A stretch of 64,000 bases of DNA from Sphingomonas sp. (GTDB lineage: Bacteria; Pseudomonadota; Alphaproteobacteria; Sphingomonadales; Sphingomonadaceae): contig NZ_JAIXHL010000012.1 of the NCBI RefSeq assembly GCF_030145815.1, positions 96,174-160,173 on the forward strand. The letters run 5' to 3'. Below the pieces are notes generated by a model. It did no database searches, was not told the DNA's origin, and saw nothing but the letters and a program-made list of their open reading frames with translations. Positions 39,510 to 49,582 of the stretch are shown one piece after another; within the stretch, counting starts at the first letter, position 1, and every line of letters starts with the position of its first letter. Both the position numbers and the translations under genes were made by a program.

Positions 39510-41150
39510 TTAAACCTCGATCAGCATCACGTCCATCACCGGCTTCTTGCCGGTATAGCGCACCGCGACGCGCCGGGCCGCGAGCCGGATCGCTTCGCGC
39601 AGCTTGTCGCGGTCGCCGCCGCGTGCCTCGCCGACCACCTTGGCCACCGCCGCGCTGGCATCGGCGATCAACCCATCGCGATCCTCTTCGGCCGGGACGC
39701 CCTGAATGGTCACTTCCGGCTGGCCGGCGAGCTTGCCGTTCGCCTTGATTGCCACCGCGACCGACATCTGGCCATAGAGGCCGAGCTTGCGCCGCTCGTT
39801 GATCGTGCTGCCGTCGGCGGGGAGGATGACGTCGCCGTCGAGCACCAGCCGCCCGGCCGGCGCGTTCCCGACCTTCTTCGGCTTGCCCGGCGCCAAGCGG
39901 ATGATCTCGCCATTATTCTGCACCACCGCATTGGGGATGCCATGCGCGCGGCCGAAGCGGGCCTGCTCGGCGATGTGGCGCATCTCGCCATGCACCGGGA
40001 CGAGGATGTCGGGCCGGATCCAGTCATACATCGCCGCCAGTTCGGGGCGGCCCGGATGGCCAGAGACGTGGACGAACGCCTGACGGTCGGTGATCATCTC
40101 GACCCCCTTGCCCGCCAGCGTATTCATGATCCGCCCGATCGCCATTTCGTTGCCGGGGATCTGCTTGGACGAGAAGACGACGGTATCGCCGGATTCGAGC
40201 TTTAGCTGATGCGTCTCGTCGGCGATGCGCGCGAGTGCGGCGCGCGGTTCGCCCTGCCCGCCGGTGGCGATGATCATTACCTTGTCGCGCGGCAGTTTCA
40301 TCGCGGTTTCGAAATCGACCGTTTCGGGGAAGTCCCGCAGATAGCCGGTTGCCTTGGCAACGCGCAGGATGCGGTCGAGCGAGCGGCCCGCGACGCACAT
40401 TGCGCGGCCAGTGTCCTTCGCGACCTCGCCCAGCGTCTGCAGCCGTGCGGCGTTGGACGCGAAGGTGGTGACCAGCACCCGCCCCTTGATGCCCGCGACA
40501 ACCTCGTCGAGCCCCTCGCGCACGGAGGATTCGGAGCCGGAGGCTTCGGGATTGAACACGTTGGTCGAATCGCACACCAGCGCCAGCACGCCTTCGTCGC
40601 CGATCGCGGTCAGTTCCTCGGCGGTCGATGCGCCGCCCATCACCGGGGTCTCGTCGATCTTCCAGTCGCCGGTGTGGAACACGCGGCCATGCGGCGTGTC
40701 GATCAGCACCGCATTCCCCTCGGGGATCGAGTGCGCGAGCGGGAGGTAACGGATGCCGAACGGGCCGATCTGGAACGGCTCTTCCTCGCGCACCACGTTC
40801 AGCTCGACGCGGTCGGCGATGCCCTCCTCGTCCAGCTTGCCGTGGATCAAGCCGGCGGTGAACGGTGTCGCATAGAGCGGCACGCCCAGCTCGCCCGCGA
40901 GATAGGGCAGCGCGCCGATATGATCCTCATGCCCATGCGTCAGCACGATGCCGAGCAGGTCGTCCAGCCGCTCCTCGATGAACTGCAGGTCGGGCAGGAT
41001 CAGGTCGATGCCGGGATAGTCGGGCGTGCCAAAGATCACGCCGCAATCGACCATGATCCACTTGCCCTGACAGCCGTAGAGATTGACGTTCATGCCGATC
41101 TCGCCCGAGCCACCGAGCGCGAGGAAGAGGAGTTCGTTACCGGGGGTCAC
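39510..41150 (-). CDS. rnj: Ribonuclease J
   Basis: 546 residues. Metallo-beta-lactamase domain with LTHGHEDHIGALPYL, the LALGGSGEIGMN start, AHSIPEGN and CDSTN; beta-CASP region with FASNAARLQTL, ATGGQGEPRAALARI and VHVSGHPGRPEL; C-terminal domain about the last 90 residues. RNase J is a 5'-3' exonuclease and endonuclease for mRNA decay and rRNA trimming. Start is GTG 41150, because the ATG just before it runs into TGA. Confidence 0.96.
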   Translation of the reverse strand: MTPGNELLFLALGGSGEIGMNVNLYGCQGKWIMVDCGVIFGTPDYPGIDLILPDLQFIEERLDDLLGIVLTHGHEDHIGALPYLAGELGVPLYATPFTAGLIHGKLDEEGIADRVELNVVREEEPFQIGPFGIRYLPLAHSIPEGNAVLIDTPHGRVFHTGDWKIDETPVMGGASTAEELTAIGDEGVLALVCDSTNVFNPEASGSESSVREGLDEVVAGIKGRVLVTTFASNAARLQTLGEVAKDTGRAMCVAGRSLDRILRVAKATGYLRDFPETVDFETAMKLPRDKVMIIATGGQGEPRAALARIADETHQLKLESGDTVVFSSKQIPGNEMAIGRIMNTLAGKGVEMITDRQAFVHVSGHPGRPELAAMYDWIRPDILVPVHGEMRHIAEQARFGRAHGIPNAVVQNNGEIIRLAPGKPKKVGNAPAGRLVLDGDVILPADGSTINERRKLGLYGQMSVAVAIKANGKLAGQPEVTIQGVPAEEDRDGLIADASAAVAKVVGEARGGDRDKLREAIRLAARRVAVRYTGKKPVMDVMLIEV

Positions 41151-41180
41151 ATGTTTCCAGTCTGATAAACGGCCGATTGC

Positions 41181-41245
41181 CCTGAGCCTGTCGAAGGGCT
41201 GCGCCGCGAAGGTGATGGCGGGAACAGGCCTTCGACAGGCTCAGG
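41181..41245. repeat. Inverted repeat of the CTTCGACAGGCTCAGG kind (rnj-coaX gap)
   Basis: CCTGAGCCTGTCGAAGG (41181-41197) and its perfect reverse complement (41229-41245), 17 bp each, 31 bases apart. It occupies the gap of 135 bp between coaX and rnj. A second, slightly different member lies between nuoD and nuoC. Confidence 0.9.
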
Positions 41246-41285
41246 CCAAACGGCGTTAGTGGGATATGCGCCAGCGATCAAACGA

Positions 41286-42056
41286 TCATGCCCGCGACCG
41301 CTCCCACAGCATCGCAAGCCCCTGAATCGTCAAGTCGGGTTCGATCACGTCGAACACATCGGTCTGCTTTTCGAACAGCACGGCAAGGCCACCGGTGGCG
41401 ATCACCTTCACCGGGCGGCCGATCTCGGCCTTCATCCGAGCGACCAGCCCCTCGATCATCGCGATATAGCCCCAATAAATGCCGATATGCATCTGATCGA
41501 CCGTGTTGCGGCCGATGACCGAGGTATTGGCGGGCGCCTCGATCGCGATGCGCGGCAGCTTGGCGGCGGCGGTGACCAGCGCGTCGAGCGACAGGTTGAT
41601 GCCCGGCGCGATGATGCCGCCCTTGTACGCGCCGGTATAGTCGGCGACGTCGAAGGTCGCGGCGGTGCCGAAGTCGACGACGATCAGGTCGCCGGGGTGG
41701 TTTTCATGCGCGGCGATGATGTTGAGCGCGCGGTCGGCGCCGACGCTCTGCGGTTCCTCCACATCCAGCGCGATCGGCCAGCCGTCGCGGCCGGCGACCA
41801 GCGGGGTGCAGCCGAAATATTTCTGCGACAGCACCTCAAGGTTATGGAGCGCGCGCGGGACGACGGTGCCGATGATGACGCCGCTGACGACGCTGCGTTC
41901 ATAGCCTTCGAGATTGAGCAACTGGCTCAGCCACACGGCATATTCGTCGGCGGTGCGGCGCGGATCGGTCGCGATGCGCCAGCGCGCTTTGACCTCCCGG
42001 CCCTCTACCAGCGCAAAGACGATGTTGGTGTTGCCGGCGTCGATCGCGAGCAGCAT
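41286..42056 (-). CDS. coaX: Type III pantothenate kinase
   Basis: 256 residues of the ASKHA fold: [43 protein letters not shown] and [15 protein letters not shown] are the CoaX motifs. It phosphorylates pantothenate, the first step to coenzyme A, without feedback inhibition by CoA. The gene lies 11 bases after birA. Confidence 0.96.
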   Translation of the reverse strand: MLLAIDAGNTNIVFALVEGREVKARWRIATDPRRTADEYAVWLSQLLNLEGYERSVVSGVIIGTVVPRALHNLEVLSQKYFGCTPLVAGRDGWPIALDVEEPQSVGADRALNIIAAHENHPGDLIVVDFGTAATFDVADYTGAYKGGIIAPGINLSLDALVTAAAKLPRIAIEAPANTSVIGRNTVDQMHIGIYWGYIAMIEGLVARMKAEIGRPVKVIATGGLAVLFEKQTDVFDVIEPDLTIQGLAMLWERSRA

Positions 42057-42067
42057 GAAATGGTCCT

Positions 42068-42856
42068 TCAGATCAGGAAGACGTCGCCGGCATGAATGAC
42101 ATGCCGCGATCCATCGGCCAAGCGGAGGATCAGCGCGCCATCGCCGGTCAGGCCGTCGAAAAGGCCGTCATGCGCGGTCCCGTCGGGCAGGCGCGCGGTG
42201 AGTGCGGCTCCGCTCGCGTGCGCGCGGTCGAGCCAGCGTTGGCGCACCGGCTCTAGGCCCTCGCTGCGCCACCGCGATAGCCAGCGGGCGAAGCTCTCCG
42301 CCAGCACCTCGGCAAAGGTCGTGACATCGACCGTGACGCCCTGCGCGGCGAGGCTGGTCGTGGGGCGATCGGGCAGGTCGGGGTGATGCGCCAGGTTGAC
42401 GCCGATCCCGACCACGACCGCGTCTCCGCCTCGCTCCAGCAGGATCCCAGAGAGCTTCGCGCCGTCGATCAGCAGATCGTTGGGCCATTTCAACACCACG
42501 TCGCCCCGGCGCAGGCCGGGGCCGCTAGAGGGATTCGCAACGCGGCGGCCCCGGCCTGCGCCGGGGCGACGGAATGTGCTCACCGCCTCCTCCAGCGCGA
42601 CTGCCGTAACCAGCGCCAGCGTCGGCGCGGGTGGGTCTGTGGGACGCAGGCGCACCAGCGTGCTGCCATAGAAATTACCGACCGGCGACTCCCACGCCCG
42701 GCCCTGCCGCCCCTTGCCTGCCGTCTGGCGTTCGGCGCGCAGCCAAGTCCCCTCGGCGGCGCCCGCCGCAGCGAGCGCCAGCATGTCGGCGTTGGTGGAA
42801 CCGGTCTCGGCTACGACGCGGATCAGAACAGCGTCCGCGCCGCCGCCATCGACCAT
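42068..42856 (-). CDS. birA: Biotin-[acetyl-CoA-carboxylase] ligase with a repeat-encoded insert
   Basis: 262 residues, without the N-terminal DNA-binding domain of E. coli BirA. Motifs: [24 protein letters not shown] (biotinyl-AMP loop), [20 protein letters not shown] and [10 protein letters not shown]. Between [12 protein letters not shown] and KWPND there is an additional segment of about 24 residues ([14 protein letters not shown], then [10 protein letters not shown]) which is encoded by a 26-bp inverted repeat at 42500-42570. The frame stays open through it. The start overlaps the end of nuoN by 34 bases. The enzyme attaches biotin to AccB, partner of AccA at 16237. Confidence 0.93.
   Translation of the reverse strand: MVDGGGADAVLIRVVAETGSTNADMLALAAAGAAEGTWLRAERQTAGKGRQGRAWESPVGNFYGSTLVRLRPTDPPAPTLALVTAVALEEAVSTFRRPGAGRGRRVANPSSGPGLRRGDVVLKWPNDLLIDGAKLSGILLERGGDAVVVGIGVNLAHHPDLPDRPTTSLAAQGVTVDVTTFAEVLAESFARWLSRWRSEGLEPVRQRWLDRAHASGAALTARLPDGTAHDGLFDGLTGDGALILRLADGSRHVIHAGDVFLI
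42500..42570. repeat. Palindromic repeat inside birA
   Basis: A 26-bp arm (42500-42525, beginning GTCGCCCCGGCGCAGG) and its perfect reverse complement (42545-42570) around 19 bases. Each arm also contains a smaller CCCCGGC/GCCGGGG hairpin. The same arm sequence, with a few changes, occurs in gaps at 48248, 48972 and 55524. This copy lies within the coding sequence of birA. Confidence 0.93.
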
Positions 42857-44268
42857 GCGCCGAGCACCGGGATCAGCAGATAGCCGAGCGGCGAAACGAA
42901 CACCGCCGCCGCCGCGATCAACCCGCCCTCAAGCGCGCTGTCGCTCTTGGCATAGGCGGGAGCCGGCTCGTCGAAATACATCGTCTTGACGATCTTGAGG
43001 TAATAGAATGCCCCGATCACCGACGCCGCGATACCGATCGCCGCGAGCCAGAAGAGGTTGGCGCGCACCGCTGCCTCGAACACCGCGAACTTCGCCCAGA
43101 AGCCGAACAGCGGCGGAATGCCCGCGAGGCTGAACATGAAGATTGCGAGGGCCGCCGCCAGCGCCGGCCGCGTGCGCGACAGGCCCGACAGGCTGGCGAT
43201 CGTCTCGACCGGCTGGCCCTCTGCGTCGCGCATCTGCAGCACGACGAGGAAGCTGCCCAGCGTCATCACCACATAGATGGTGAGGTAGGTCAGCACGCCG
43301 GCCACGCCCTCGGCAGTCCCGGCGGCAAGGCCGATCAGCGCAAAGCCGACATTGTTGATCGACGAGTAAGCGAGGAGGCGCTTGATGTTCTGCTGCCCGA
43401 TCGCCGCGACCGCGCCGAGCACGATCGATGCGAGCGCGGCGAAGATCACGATCTGGCGCCAGTCGCTGGTCACCGGCCCCATCGCCTCGATCGCGACGCG
43501 CACCGACAGCGCCATCGCCGCGACCTTGGGTGCGCTGGCGAAGAAGGTGGTCACCGGCGTCGGCGCGCCTTCATAGACGTCCGGGGTCCACATATGGAAC
43601 GGGACCGCCGACATCTTGAACGCGAGGCCCGCGAAGACGAACACCAGGCCGAACAGCAGCCCCATGTTCTCACCCGCCGCATAGGCCGACGCGATATCGC
43701 CGAACACGGTGGTGCCGCTGAACCCGTAAACCAGGCTGATGCCATAGAGCAGGATGCCGCTCGCGAGCGAGCCGAGGATGAAATACTTCAGACCCGCCTC
43801 GGCCGAGCGCACGTCGCGGCGCATGAAGCTGGCGAGGACATAGGAGGCAAGGCTGTTGAGCTCGAGCCCGACATAGAGCGTCAGCAGGTCGTTCGCCGAG
43901 ACCATGATGCCCATGCCCGCCGTCGCGAACAGAATCAGGATCGGATATTCGGGGCGCAGATCCTCACCCGAGGTGCGGGCAAAGAAGCGCGGCGCGATGA
44001 TGATCGAGATCGCCGCGGCGAAGAAGATCAGCGCCTTGGCGTAGGCCGAGAACAGGTCGGCGCGGTACAGCCCGTCAAACGCGGTGCCGCCCGACGATGC
44101 CGGGCCGGTCAGCGCGATGCCGCCACCGATCAGGACCGCGACCGCGACCCAGCTCACCGCGCGCGACACGGCCGGGCCACCCCAGGCGGCGACCATCAGC
44201 AGCGCCAGACCGCCCAGCGACAGGACGATCTCGGGCAGGACCATCGAAAGTTGTGCGGCGTAATCCAT
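42823..44268 (-). CDS. nuoN: NADH-quinone oxidoreductase subunit N
   Basis: 481 residues, 13-14 helices of the antiporter-like (Mrp) family. ANDLLTLYVGLELNSLASYVLA carries the key Glu of the proton channel, KMSAVPFHMWTPDVYEGAPTP the Lys and loop, and NIKRLLAYSSINNVGF the second half. It is one of the three proton-pumping subunits of complex I. Starts on the nuoM stop (TGATG). Confidence 0.96.
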   Translation of the reverse strand: MDYAAQLSMVLPEIVLSLGGLALLMVAAWGGPAVSRAVSWVAVAVLIGGGIALTGPASSGGTAFDGLYRADLFSAYAKALIFFAAAISIIIAPRFFARTSGEDLRPEYPILILFATAGMGIMVSANDLLTLYVGLELNSLASYVLASFMRRDVRSAEAGLKYFILGSLASGILLYGISLVYGFSGTTVFGDIASAYAAGENMGLLFGLVFVFAGLAFKMSAVPFHMWTPDVYEGAPTPVTTFFASAPKVAAMALSVRVAIEAMGPVTSDWRQIVIFAALASIVLGAVAAIGQQNIKRLLAYSSINNVGFALIGLAAGTAEGVAGVLTYLTIYVVMTLGSFLVVLQMRDAEGQPVETIASLSGLSRTRPALAAALAIFMFSLAGIPPLFGFWAKFAVFEAAVRANLFWLAAIGIAASVIGAFYYLKIVKTMYFDEPAPAYAKSDSALEGGLIAAAAVFVSPLGYLLIPVLGAWSMAAARTLF

Positions 44269-45815
44269 CAGTGTGCCGCTCCATGTTCGGCAGATTTGTG
44301 CTCGGGCGCGTGCGCGGCCTTGGCCGCAGCCGGATTTCCGGGGGTCGGCAGGCTGTCACCCGCCGGCTTCGCGCGCTCGATCCGCGCCAGCAACGTCGCA
44401 ACGTCAGCGCGCATCGGGGCGAGGAAGCTCTCCGGGTACACGCCCATCCACAGCACCGCCGCCGCGATCGGGGCGAGCAGCGCCATTTCGCGCTTGTTGA
44501 GGTCCGGCATCGCCTTGACGTCGTCCTTGGTCAGGTCACCGAACACGACGCGGCGGTAGAGGTAGAGCATATAGCCCGCGCCGAGGATGATGCCGGTGGT
44601 CGCGATCAGCGTCGCCAGCGTCGACACCTGGTACGTGCCCATCAGCGCCAGCAATTCGCCGACGAAGTTGCTCGTCCCCGGCAGGCCGACCGACGCCATC
44701 GTGAACAGCATGAACAGGATCGCATATTTCGGCATGTTGATCGCAAGGCCGCCATAACGGTCGATCTCACGCGTATGCAGGCGGTCGTAAATGACGCCGA
44801 CACACAGGAACAGCGCCCCGGACACCAGGCCATGGCCCAGCATCACCATCATCGCGCCCTCAATCCCCTGCCGGTTGAAGGTGAACAGGCCCAGCGTCAC
44901 GATCGCCATATGCGCGACCGACGAATAGGCGATCAGCTTCTTCATGTCGCTCTGCACCAGCGCGATCAGCGACGTGACCACGACCGCGATGCACGACAGG
45001 CCGAACACCAGCCAGATCAGCTGCGCCGAAGCCTCCGGGAACATCGGCAGGCTGAAGCGCAGGAAGCCATAGCCGCCAAGCTTCAGCAGCACGCCAGCCA
45101 GGATCACCGACCCGGCGGTCGGTGCCTGCACGTGCGCGTCGGGAAGCCAGGTGTGGACCGGCCACATCGGCATCTTCACCGCGAACGATGCGAAGAAGGC
45201 CAGCCACAGCCATGTCTGGACATGCGGCGGGAAGTCATACGCCATCAGCTCGGGGATCGACGTCGTGCCCGCGGTGATGCTCATGTACATCATCGCGATC
45301 AGCATCAGCAGCGAGCCGAGCAGCGTGTAGAGGAAGAATTTATACGACGCGTAGATGCGGTTCGCGCCGCCCCAGATGCCGATGATCAGGAACATCGGGA
45401 TCAGGCCGGCTTCGAAGAACATGTAGAACAGGAAGATGTCCTGTGCCGCGAAGGTGCCGATCATCAACACTTCGGTGATCAGGAACGCCGCCATATATTC
45501 CGGCACGCGCTTTTCGATCGCGGTCCAGCTGGCGCCGATGCAGATCGGCATCAGGAACACCGACAGCATGATCAGCAGCAGCGCGAACCCGTCGATGCCC
45601 AGCGCCCAGGCGAAGCGCCCGAAGATCGGCGTATATTCGACGAACTGCCACTGCGGCCCGCCAATCTCGAAATTGGCCCACAGCACGCCGCCCAGCACCA
45701 GGTCAATCAGCGTCGCGATCAGCGCGATCCAGCGCGCATTGTTCGCGGTGGTGAACAGGCATGCGACCGCCGCAACCAGCGGCACGATCAGCATGATGGA
45801 GAGAATGCCGCTCAT
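44268..45815 (-). CDS. nuoM: NADH-quinone oxidoreductase subunit M
   Basis: 515 residues, antiporter-like subunit. [33 protein letters not shown] includes the essential Glu, [28 protein letters not shown] the Lys/His region, and [17 protein letters not shown] the second channel. The C-terminal end is Ala/His-rich ([21 protein letters not shown]). ATGA overlap with nuoL. Confidence 0.96.
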   Translation of the reverse strand: MSGILSIMLIVPLVAAVACLFTTANNARWIALIATLIDLVLGGVLWANFEIGGPQWQFVEYTPIFGRFAWALGIDGFALLLIMLSVFLMPICIGASWTAIEKRVPEYMAAFLITEVLMIGTFAAQDIFLFYMFFEAGLIPMFLIIGIWGGANRIYASYKFFLYTLLGSLLMLIAMMYMSITAGTTSIPELMAYDFPPHVQTWLWLAFFASFAVKMPMWPVHTWLPDAHVQAPTAGSVILAGVLLKLGGYGFLRFSLPMFPEASAQLIWLVFGLSCIAVVVTSLIALVQSDMKKLIAYSSVAHMAIVTLGLFTFNRQGIEGAMMVMLGHGLVSGALFLCVGVIYDRLHTREIDRYGGLAINMPKYAILFMLFTMASVGLPGTSNFVGELLALMGTYQVSTLATLIATTGIILGAGYMLYLYRRVVFGDLTKDDVKAMPDLNKREMALLAPIAAAVLWMGVYPESFLAPMRADVATLLARIERAKPAGDSLPTPGNPAAAKAAHAPEHKSAEHGAAH

Positions 45816-47920
45816 CGCGTGATCACCCAGGTAACGGCTGCGGTCAGGCCGATCAGCATGACGAACGCATAGCTATAGACATATCCGGACTGGAGGCGCC
45901 CGCTCCACACGCCCGCAAAGCGGACCAGGGCGGCGGACCCGTTCGGACCGAAGCGGTCGATCGTCCCCTCGTCACCCCGCTTCCAGAACAGACGGCCGAA
46001 CCAGAAGGCGGGCTTCACGAACAGCACATTGTACAGCTCGTCGAAATACCACTTGTTCAGCAGGAACTTGTAGAGAAGCCCGAAGGTCGCGGTGAAGCGC
46101 GCGGGGATGGTCGGCGACTTGATGTACGCGACCCACGCCCCGAACAGGCCGAGCAGCATGACGATGCTGGCCGACAGCTTCACCCACAGCGGCACTTCAT
46201 GCATCGCGTGCGCCAGGTGGGTGTCGAACGCGACCGCGCCCTTCCAGAAGATCTCACCGGCCTCGGGCTGGATGAAGAACTTGTTGAAGACGAACCCTGC
46301 GAACACCGCGCCCAGGCTGAGCACCAGCAACGGGATCATCATCGGCAGCGGGCTTTCGTGCGGATGGTATCCGCCGGTGCCGTCCGCAGTCTCATGCGCG
46401 CTCGGACCATGGGCGTGCGGTTCATGGCCGGCATCTTCCTGCGCCGGCGGGTTCTCCGCATGCGCGACCGCGTGGCCATGCGCCTCGTCATGTGCGTGGT
46501 CATGGCCGTGCGCGTCATGCAGCGCGTGCTGAATATGCTCCGACTGGGTCCAGCGCGGCTTGCCGAAGAAGGTCAGGAACATCAGGCGCCAGCTGTAGAA
46601 GCTGGTCAACAGTGCGGCGAACACGCCGGTCCAGAAGGCAGCAATGCCCCCACCGCCGGCAGCGTAAGCCGCCTCGAGGATAGCGTCCTTCGAGTGGAAG
46701 CCAGCAAAGCCCGCATGGAACCAGTAAACACCAACGCCGGTGATCGCGAGCGTGCCCGCCATCATCGTCCAATAGGTGACCGGGATGTGCTTCCGCAGGC
46801 CGCCATAGTAGCGCATGTCCTGCTCATGGTGCATCGCGTGGATCACCGAGCCGGCACCCAGGAACAGCAGCGCCTTGAAGAAGGCGTGGGTGAACAGGTG
46901 GAACATCGCCGCGCCATACATGCCGACGCCCGCGGCGAAGAACATGTAGCCGAGCTGCGAACAGGTCGAATAGGCGATGACGCGCTTGATGTCGGTCTGC
47001 GTCGTGCCGACCGTCGCGGCGAACAGGCAGGTCGCGGCACCGATGAAGGTGACGAAGCCGAGCGCGATCGGCGCCTGTTCGAACAGCGGCGACAGGCGGC
47101 ACACCATGAACACGCCCGCAGTGACCATCGTCGCCGCATGGATCAGCGCCGACACCGGGGTCGGACCCTCCATCGCATCGGGCAACCAGGTGTGCAGGCC
47201 CAGCTGCGCCGACTTGCCCATCGCACCGACGAACAGCAGCAGGCACAGCACGGTCAGCGTGTCGACACGATAGCCGAGGAAACCGATCGTGCTGCCGGCC
47301 ATACCGGGCGCGGCTTCGAGGATTTCGGGGATCGAGATCGTGCCGAACACGAGGAACACGCCGAAAATGCCGAGCATGAAGCCAAGGTCGCCGACGCGGT
47401 TGACCACGAACGCCTTGATCGCGGCGGCATTGGCGGACGGCTTCTTGAACCAGAAGCCGATGAGCAGGTAGCTCGCGAGCCCCACGCCTTCCCAGCCGAA
47501 GAACATCTGCAGCAGGTTATCGGCGGTCACCAGCATCAGCATCGCGAAGGTGAACAGCGACAGATACGCGAAGAAGCGCGGCTGATCCGGGTCCTCTTCC
47601 ATGTACGACCAGCTGTAGAGGTGAACCAGCGCCGACACGCTCGTCACCACCACCAGCATCACCGCGGTCAGGCTGTCGACGCGCAGCGCCCAGTCGACCA
47701 TCAGGTCGCCCGAGTTCATCCAGGTCAGCACCTTGATGACCTGCGGTTCCGCCGTGCCGTTCAGGAACGGAATGAAGGTCATCCAGCTGAGGATCGCCGC
47801 GACGAACAGGCCGCCGGTGGTGACGATCTTCGGGAATGCCGTGCCGAACGCGCGGTTGCTAAAGCCCGCGACAATCGCTGCCAGCAGCGGCAGGAATACG
47901 ATGAAATGGATCGAAGACAT
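45812..47920 (-). CDS. nuoL: NADH-quinone oxidoreductase subunit L, with His-rich loop
   Basis: 702 residues, the largest antiporter-like subunit. Motifs: [75 protein letters not shown], and a long C-terminal helix region as the lateral arm. A hydrophilic loop at about residues 450-515 has 16 His in some 62 residues ([20 protein letters not shown] and following), a site that could bind metal ions. Starts on the nuoK stop (TGATG). Confidence 0.96.
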   Translation of the reverse strand: MSSIHFIVFLPLLAAIVAGFSNRAFGTAFPKIVTTGGLFVAAILSWMTFIPFLNGTAEPQVIKVLTWMNSGDLMVDWALRVDSLTAVMLVVVTSVSALVHLYSWSYMEEDPDQPRFFAYLSLFTFAMLMLVTADNLLQMFFGWEGVGLASYLLIGFWFKKPSANAAAIKAFVVNRVGDLGFMLGIFGVFLVFGTISIPEILEAAPGMAGSTIGFLGYRVDTLTVLCLLLFVGAMGKSAQLGLHTWLPDAMEGPTPVSALIHAATMVTAGVFMVCRLSPLFEQAPIALGFVTFIGAATCLFAATVGTTQTDIKRVIAYSTCSQLGYMFFAAGVGMYGAAMFHLFTHAFFKALLFLGAGSVIHAMHHEQDMRYYGGLRKHIPVTYWTMMAGTLAITGVGVYWFHAGFAGFHSKDAILEAAYAAGGGGIAAFWTGVFAALLTSFYSWRLMFLTFFGKPRWTQSEHIQHALHDAHGHDHAHDEAHGHAVAHAENPPAQEDAGHEPHAHGPSAHETADGTGGYHPHESPLPMMIPLLVLSLGAVFAGFVFNKFFIQPEAGEIFWKGAVAFDTHLAHAMHEVPLWVKLSASIVMLLGLFGAWVAYIKSPTIPARFTATFGLLYKFLLNKWYFDELYNVLFVKPAFWFGRLFWKRGDEGTIDRFGPNGSAALVRFAGVWSGRLQSGYVYSYAFVMLIGLTAAVTWVITR

Positions 47921-48225
47921 CAGCCCTTCATCCGATTGACGTCGTCGACCGAGATCGTGCCGCGGCCGCGGAAATAGATGACAAGGATGGCAAGGCCGAT
48001 CGCGGCCTCACCCGCCGCAACGGTCAGCACGAACATCGCGAACACCTGCCCCACCAGATCGCCGAGATACGACGAGAAGGCGACGAGGTTGAGGTTCACG
48101 CTCAGCAGGATCAGCTCGATCGCCATCAGGATGACGATGAGGTTCTTGCGGTTCATGAAGATGCCGAGCACGCCCATGGTGAACAGGATCGCGCTGACGA
48201 CGAGGTAATGCGTGAGGCCGATCAC
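47920..48225 (-). CDS. nuoK: NADH-quinone oxidoreductase subunit K
   Basis: 101 residues, three helices. [22 protein letters not shown], then [21 protein letters not shown] with the conserved membrane Glu, and [20 protein letters not shown] with the second. Standard length. The gap to nuoJ is filled by a palindromic repeat. Confidence 0.97.
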   Translation of the reverse strand: MIGLTHYLVVSAILFTMGVLGIFMNRKNLIVILMAIELILLSVNLNLVAFSSYLGDLVGQVFAMFVLTVAAGEAAIGLAILVIYFRGRGTISVDDVNRMKG

Positions 48226-48247
48226 AGCGCAACACTCCGAACAAGTT

Positions 48248-48329
48248 CGTCACCCCAGCGAACGCTGGGGTCTAGTGCGGCAGGCGCAGCCTTCGACATC
48301 TGGAGACCCCAGCTTTCGCTGGGGTGACG
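48248..48329. repeat. Palindromic repeat between nuoK and nuoJ
   Basis: Arm CGTCACCCCAGCGAACGCTG... (48248-48273) and its inverse (48304-48329), 25 of 26 bases complementary. Same skeleton as the birA copy but with A and T at several transition positions. Gap of 115 bp in total. Confidence 0.92.
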
Positions 48330-48340
48330 GCTGTTGTGGA

Positions 48341-48961
48341 TCACAGCTCCACCCCCTGCCCGACGGGCTGATTGACGTTGCGGATGGCGTCCTTCTGACG
48401 CCGGTTGATCTGGCGCCAGACATTCTGCTTCATCACCCCGCCGCGCTGGCGGTGGGTCAGCACGATCGCGCCGACCATGGCGACGAGCAGGATGAAGCCG
48501 GCGGCCTCGAACAGATAGAGATAGCGGCTGTAGAGCAGCAGCCCGATCGCTTCGACATTGGGCACTTGGCCCAGCGCGGCGTCGGTCGGCGCGATCCGCT
48601 TGGCAAGGTCGATCTTGCCCGCGCTCCACGCCATCGTGCCGATCACGATCTCCGCCGCCAGCGCCACCGCGATGGCCAGGCCGAACACGGCATAGCGCAC
48701 GAACCCGGCGCGCAGCTCGGCAAAGTCGATGTCGAGCATCATCACGACGAACAGGAACAGCACCGCGACCGCGCCGACATAGACGATGACCAGCAGCATC
48801 GCGATGAACTCCGCCCCCGCCAGCACCATCAGGCCGGCGGCGTTGAAGAAGGCGAGGATCAGCCACAGCACCGAATGAACGGGATTGCGGGCGGTAATCG
48901 TCATCGCGGCGGAGAGGATCACCACCCCGGCGAAGAGATAAAAGGCGATTGCCTGGATCAT
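48341..48961 (-). CDS. nuoJ: NADH-quinone oxidoreductase subunit J
   Basis: 206 residues, five helices. AFYLFAGVVILSAAMTITAR, PVHSVLWLILAFFNAAGLMVLAGAEFIAMLLVIVYVGAVAVLFLFVVMMLD is the central pair with the pi-bulge helix region characteristic of NuoJ. The soluble end has NVRQ-like residues. Flanked on both sides by repeat-filled gaps. Confidence 0.96.
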   Translation of the reverse strand: MIQAIAFYLFAGVVILSAAMTITARNPVHSVLWLILAFFNAAGLMVLAGAEFIAMLLVIVYVGAVAVLFLFVVMMLDIDFAELRAGFVRYAVFGLAIAVALAAEIVIGTMAWSAGKIDLAKRIAPTDAALGQVPNVEAIGLLLYSRYLYLFEAAGFILLVAMVGAIVLTHRQRGGVMKQNVWRQINRRQKDAIRNVNQPVGQGVEL

Positions 48962-48971
48962 GCGAACAACT

Positions 48972-49055
48972 CCGTCGCCCCGGCGAAGGCCGGGGCCGCC
49001 AGTGGCCCGCGCACGCCCCCAAACTTGGCGATCCCGGCCTGCGCCGGGATGACGG
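48972..49055. repeat. Palindromic repeat between nuoJ and nuoI
   Basis: Arm CCGTCGCCCCGGCGAAGGCC... (48972-49001) and its imperfect inverse (49026-49055, with ATCCCGG where CCCCGG would be exact). The gap is 135 bp. Same family as the copies at 42500, 48248 and 55524. Confidence 0.9.
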
Positions 49056-49096
49056 GTGAATGGTGAATCATCGTCTGCCCCACTGTTGCCGCGCGC

Positions 49097-49582
49097 TTAA
49101 CGGTACGGTGCATCGGCGGCAAGGTTCGCGGCGATTGCGCGTTCCCAGCGGTCGCCGTTCGCGAGCAGCTTGTCCTTGTGATAGATCAGCTCCTCACGGG
49201 TTTCGGTCGCGAATTCGAAGTTCGGCCCCTCGACGATGGCGTCCACCGGGCATGCCTCCTGGCACAGGCCGCAATAGATGCACTTGGTCATGTCGATGTC
49301 GTAGCGCGTGGTGCGGCGGCTGCCGTCGTCACGCGGTTCGGCCTCGATCGTGATCGCCAGCGCCGGACACACCGCCTCGCACAGCTTGCACGCGATGCAG
49401 CGCTCTTCGCCATTGGGATAACGGCGCAGCGCATGCTCGCCGCGGAAACGGGGCGAGATCGGGTTCTTCTCGTACGGATAGTTGATCGTCGCCTTGGGCT
49501 TGAAGAAATACTTCAGCGTGAGGGCGTGGGCCTTCACGAACTCCCACAGAGTGAACGAACGGACGAGTGGGGCGACGCTCAT
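49097..49582 (-). CDS. nuoI: NADH-quinone oxidoreductase subunit I
   Basis: 161 residues. Two 4Fe-4S motifs: [16 protein letters not shown] and [17 protein letters not shown], clusters N6a and N6b that carry electrons to NuoB. N-terminal amphipathic part [28 protein letters not shown] 49582 overlaps the nuoH stop (ATGA). Confidence 0.97.
   Translation of the reverse strand: MSVAPLVRSFTLWEFVKAHALTLKYFFKPKATINYPYEKNPISPRFRGEHALRRYPNGEERCIACKLCEAVCPALAITIEAEPRDDGSRRTTRYDIDMTKCIYCGLCQEACPVDAIVEGPNFEFATETREELIYHKDKLLANGDRWERAIAANLAADAPYR

Noticed and set aside
42068..42856. birA as a frameshifted pseudogene because of the inserted repeat
   Set aside because: The frame is open from the overlap with nuoN to the stop and all catalytic motifs on both sides are intact.
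42631..44559. Long + strand open frame opposite nuoN, and similar long frames opposite nuoM, nuoL and nuoG
   Set aside because: Typical shadows of GC-rich coding DNA: Arg/His/Asp-rich, no start context and no domain, while the opposite strand carries well-known subunits.
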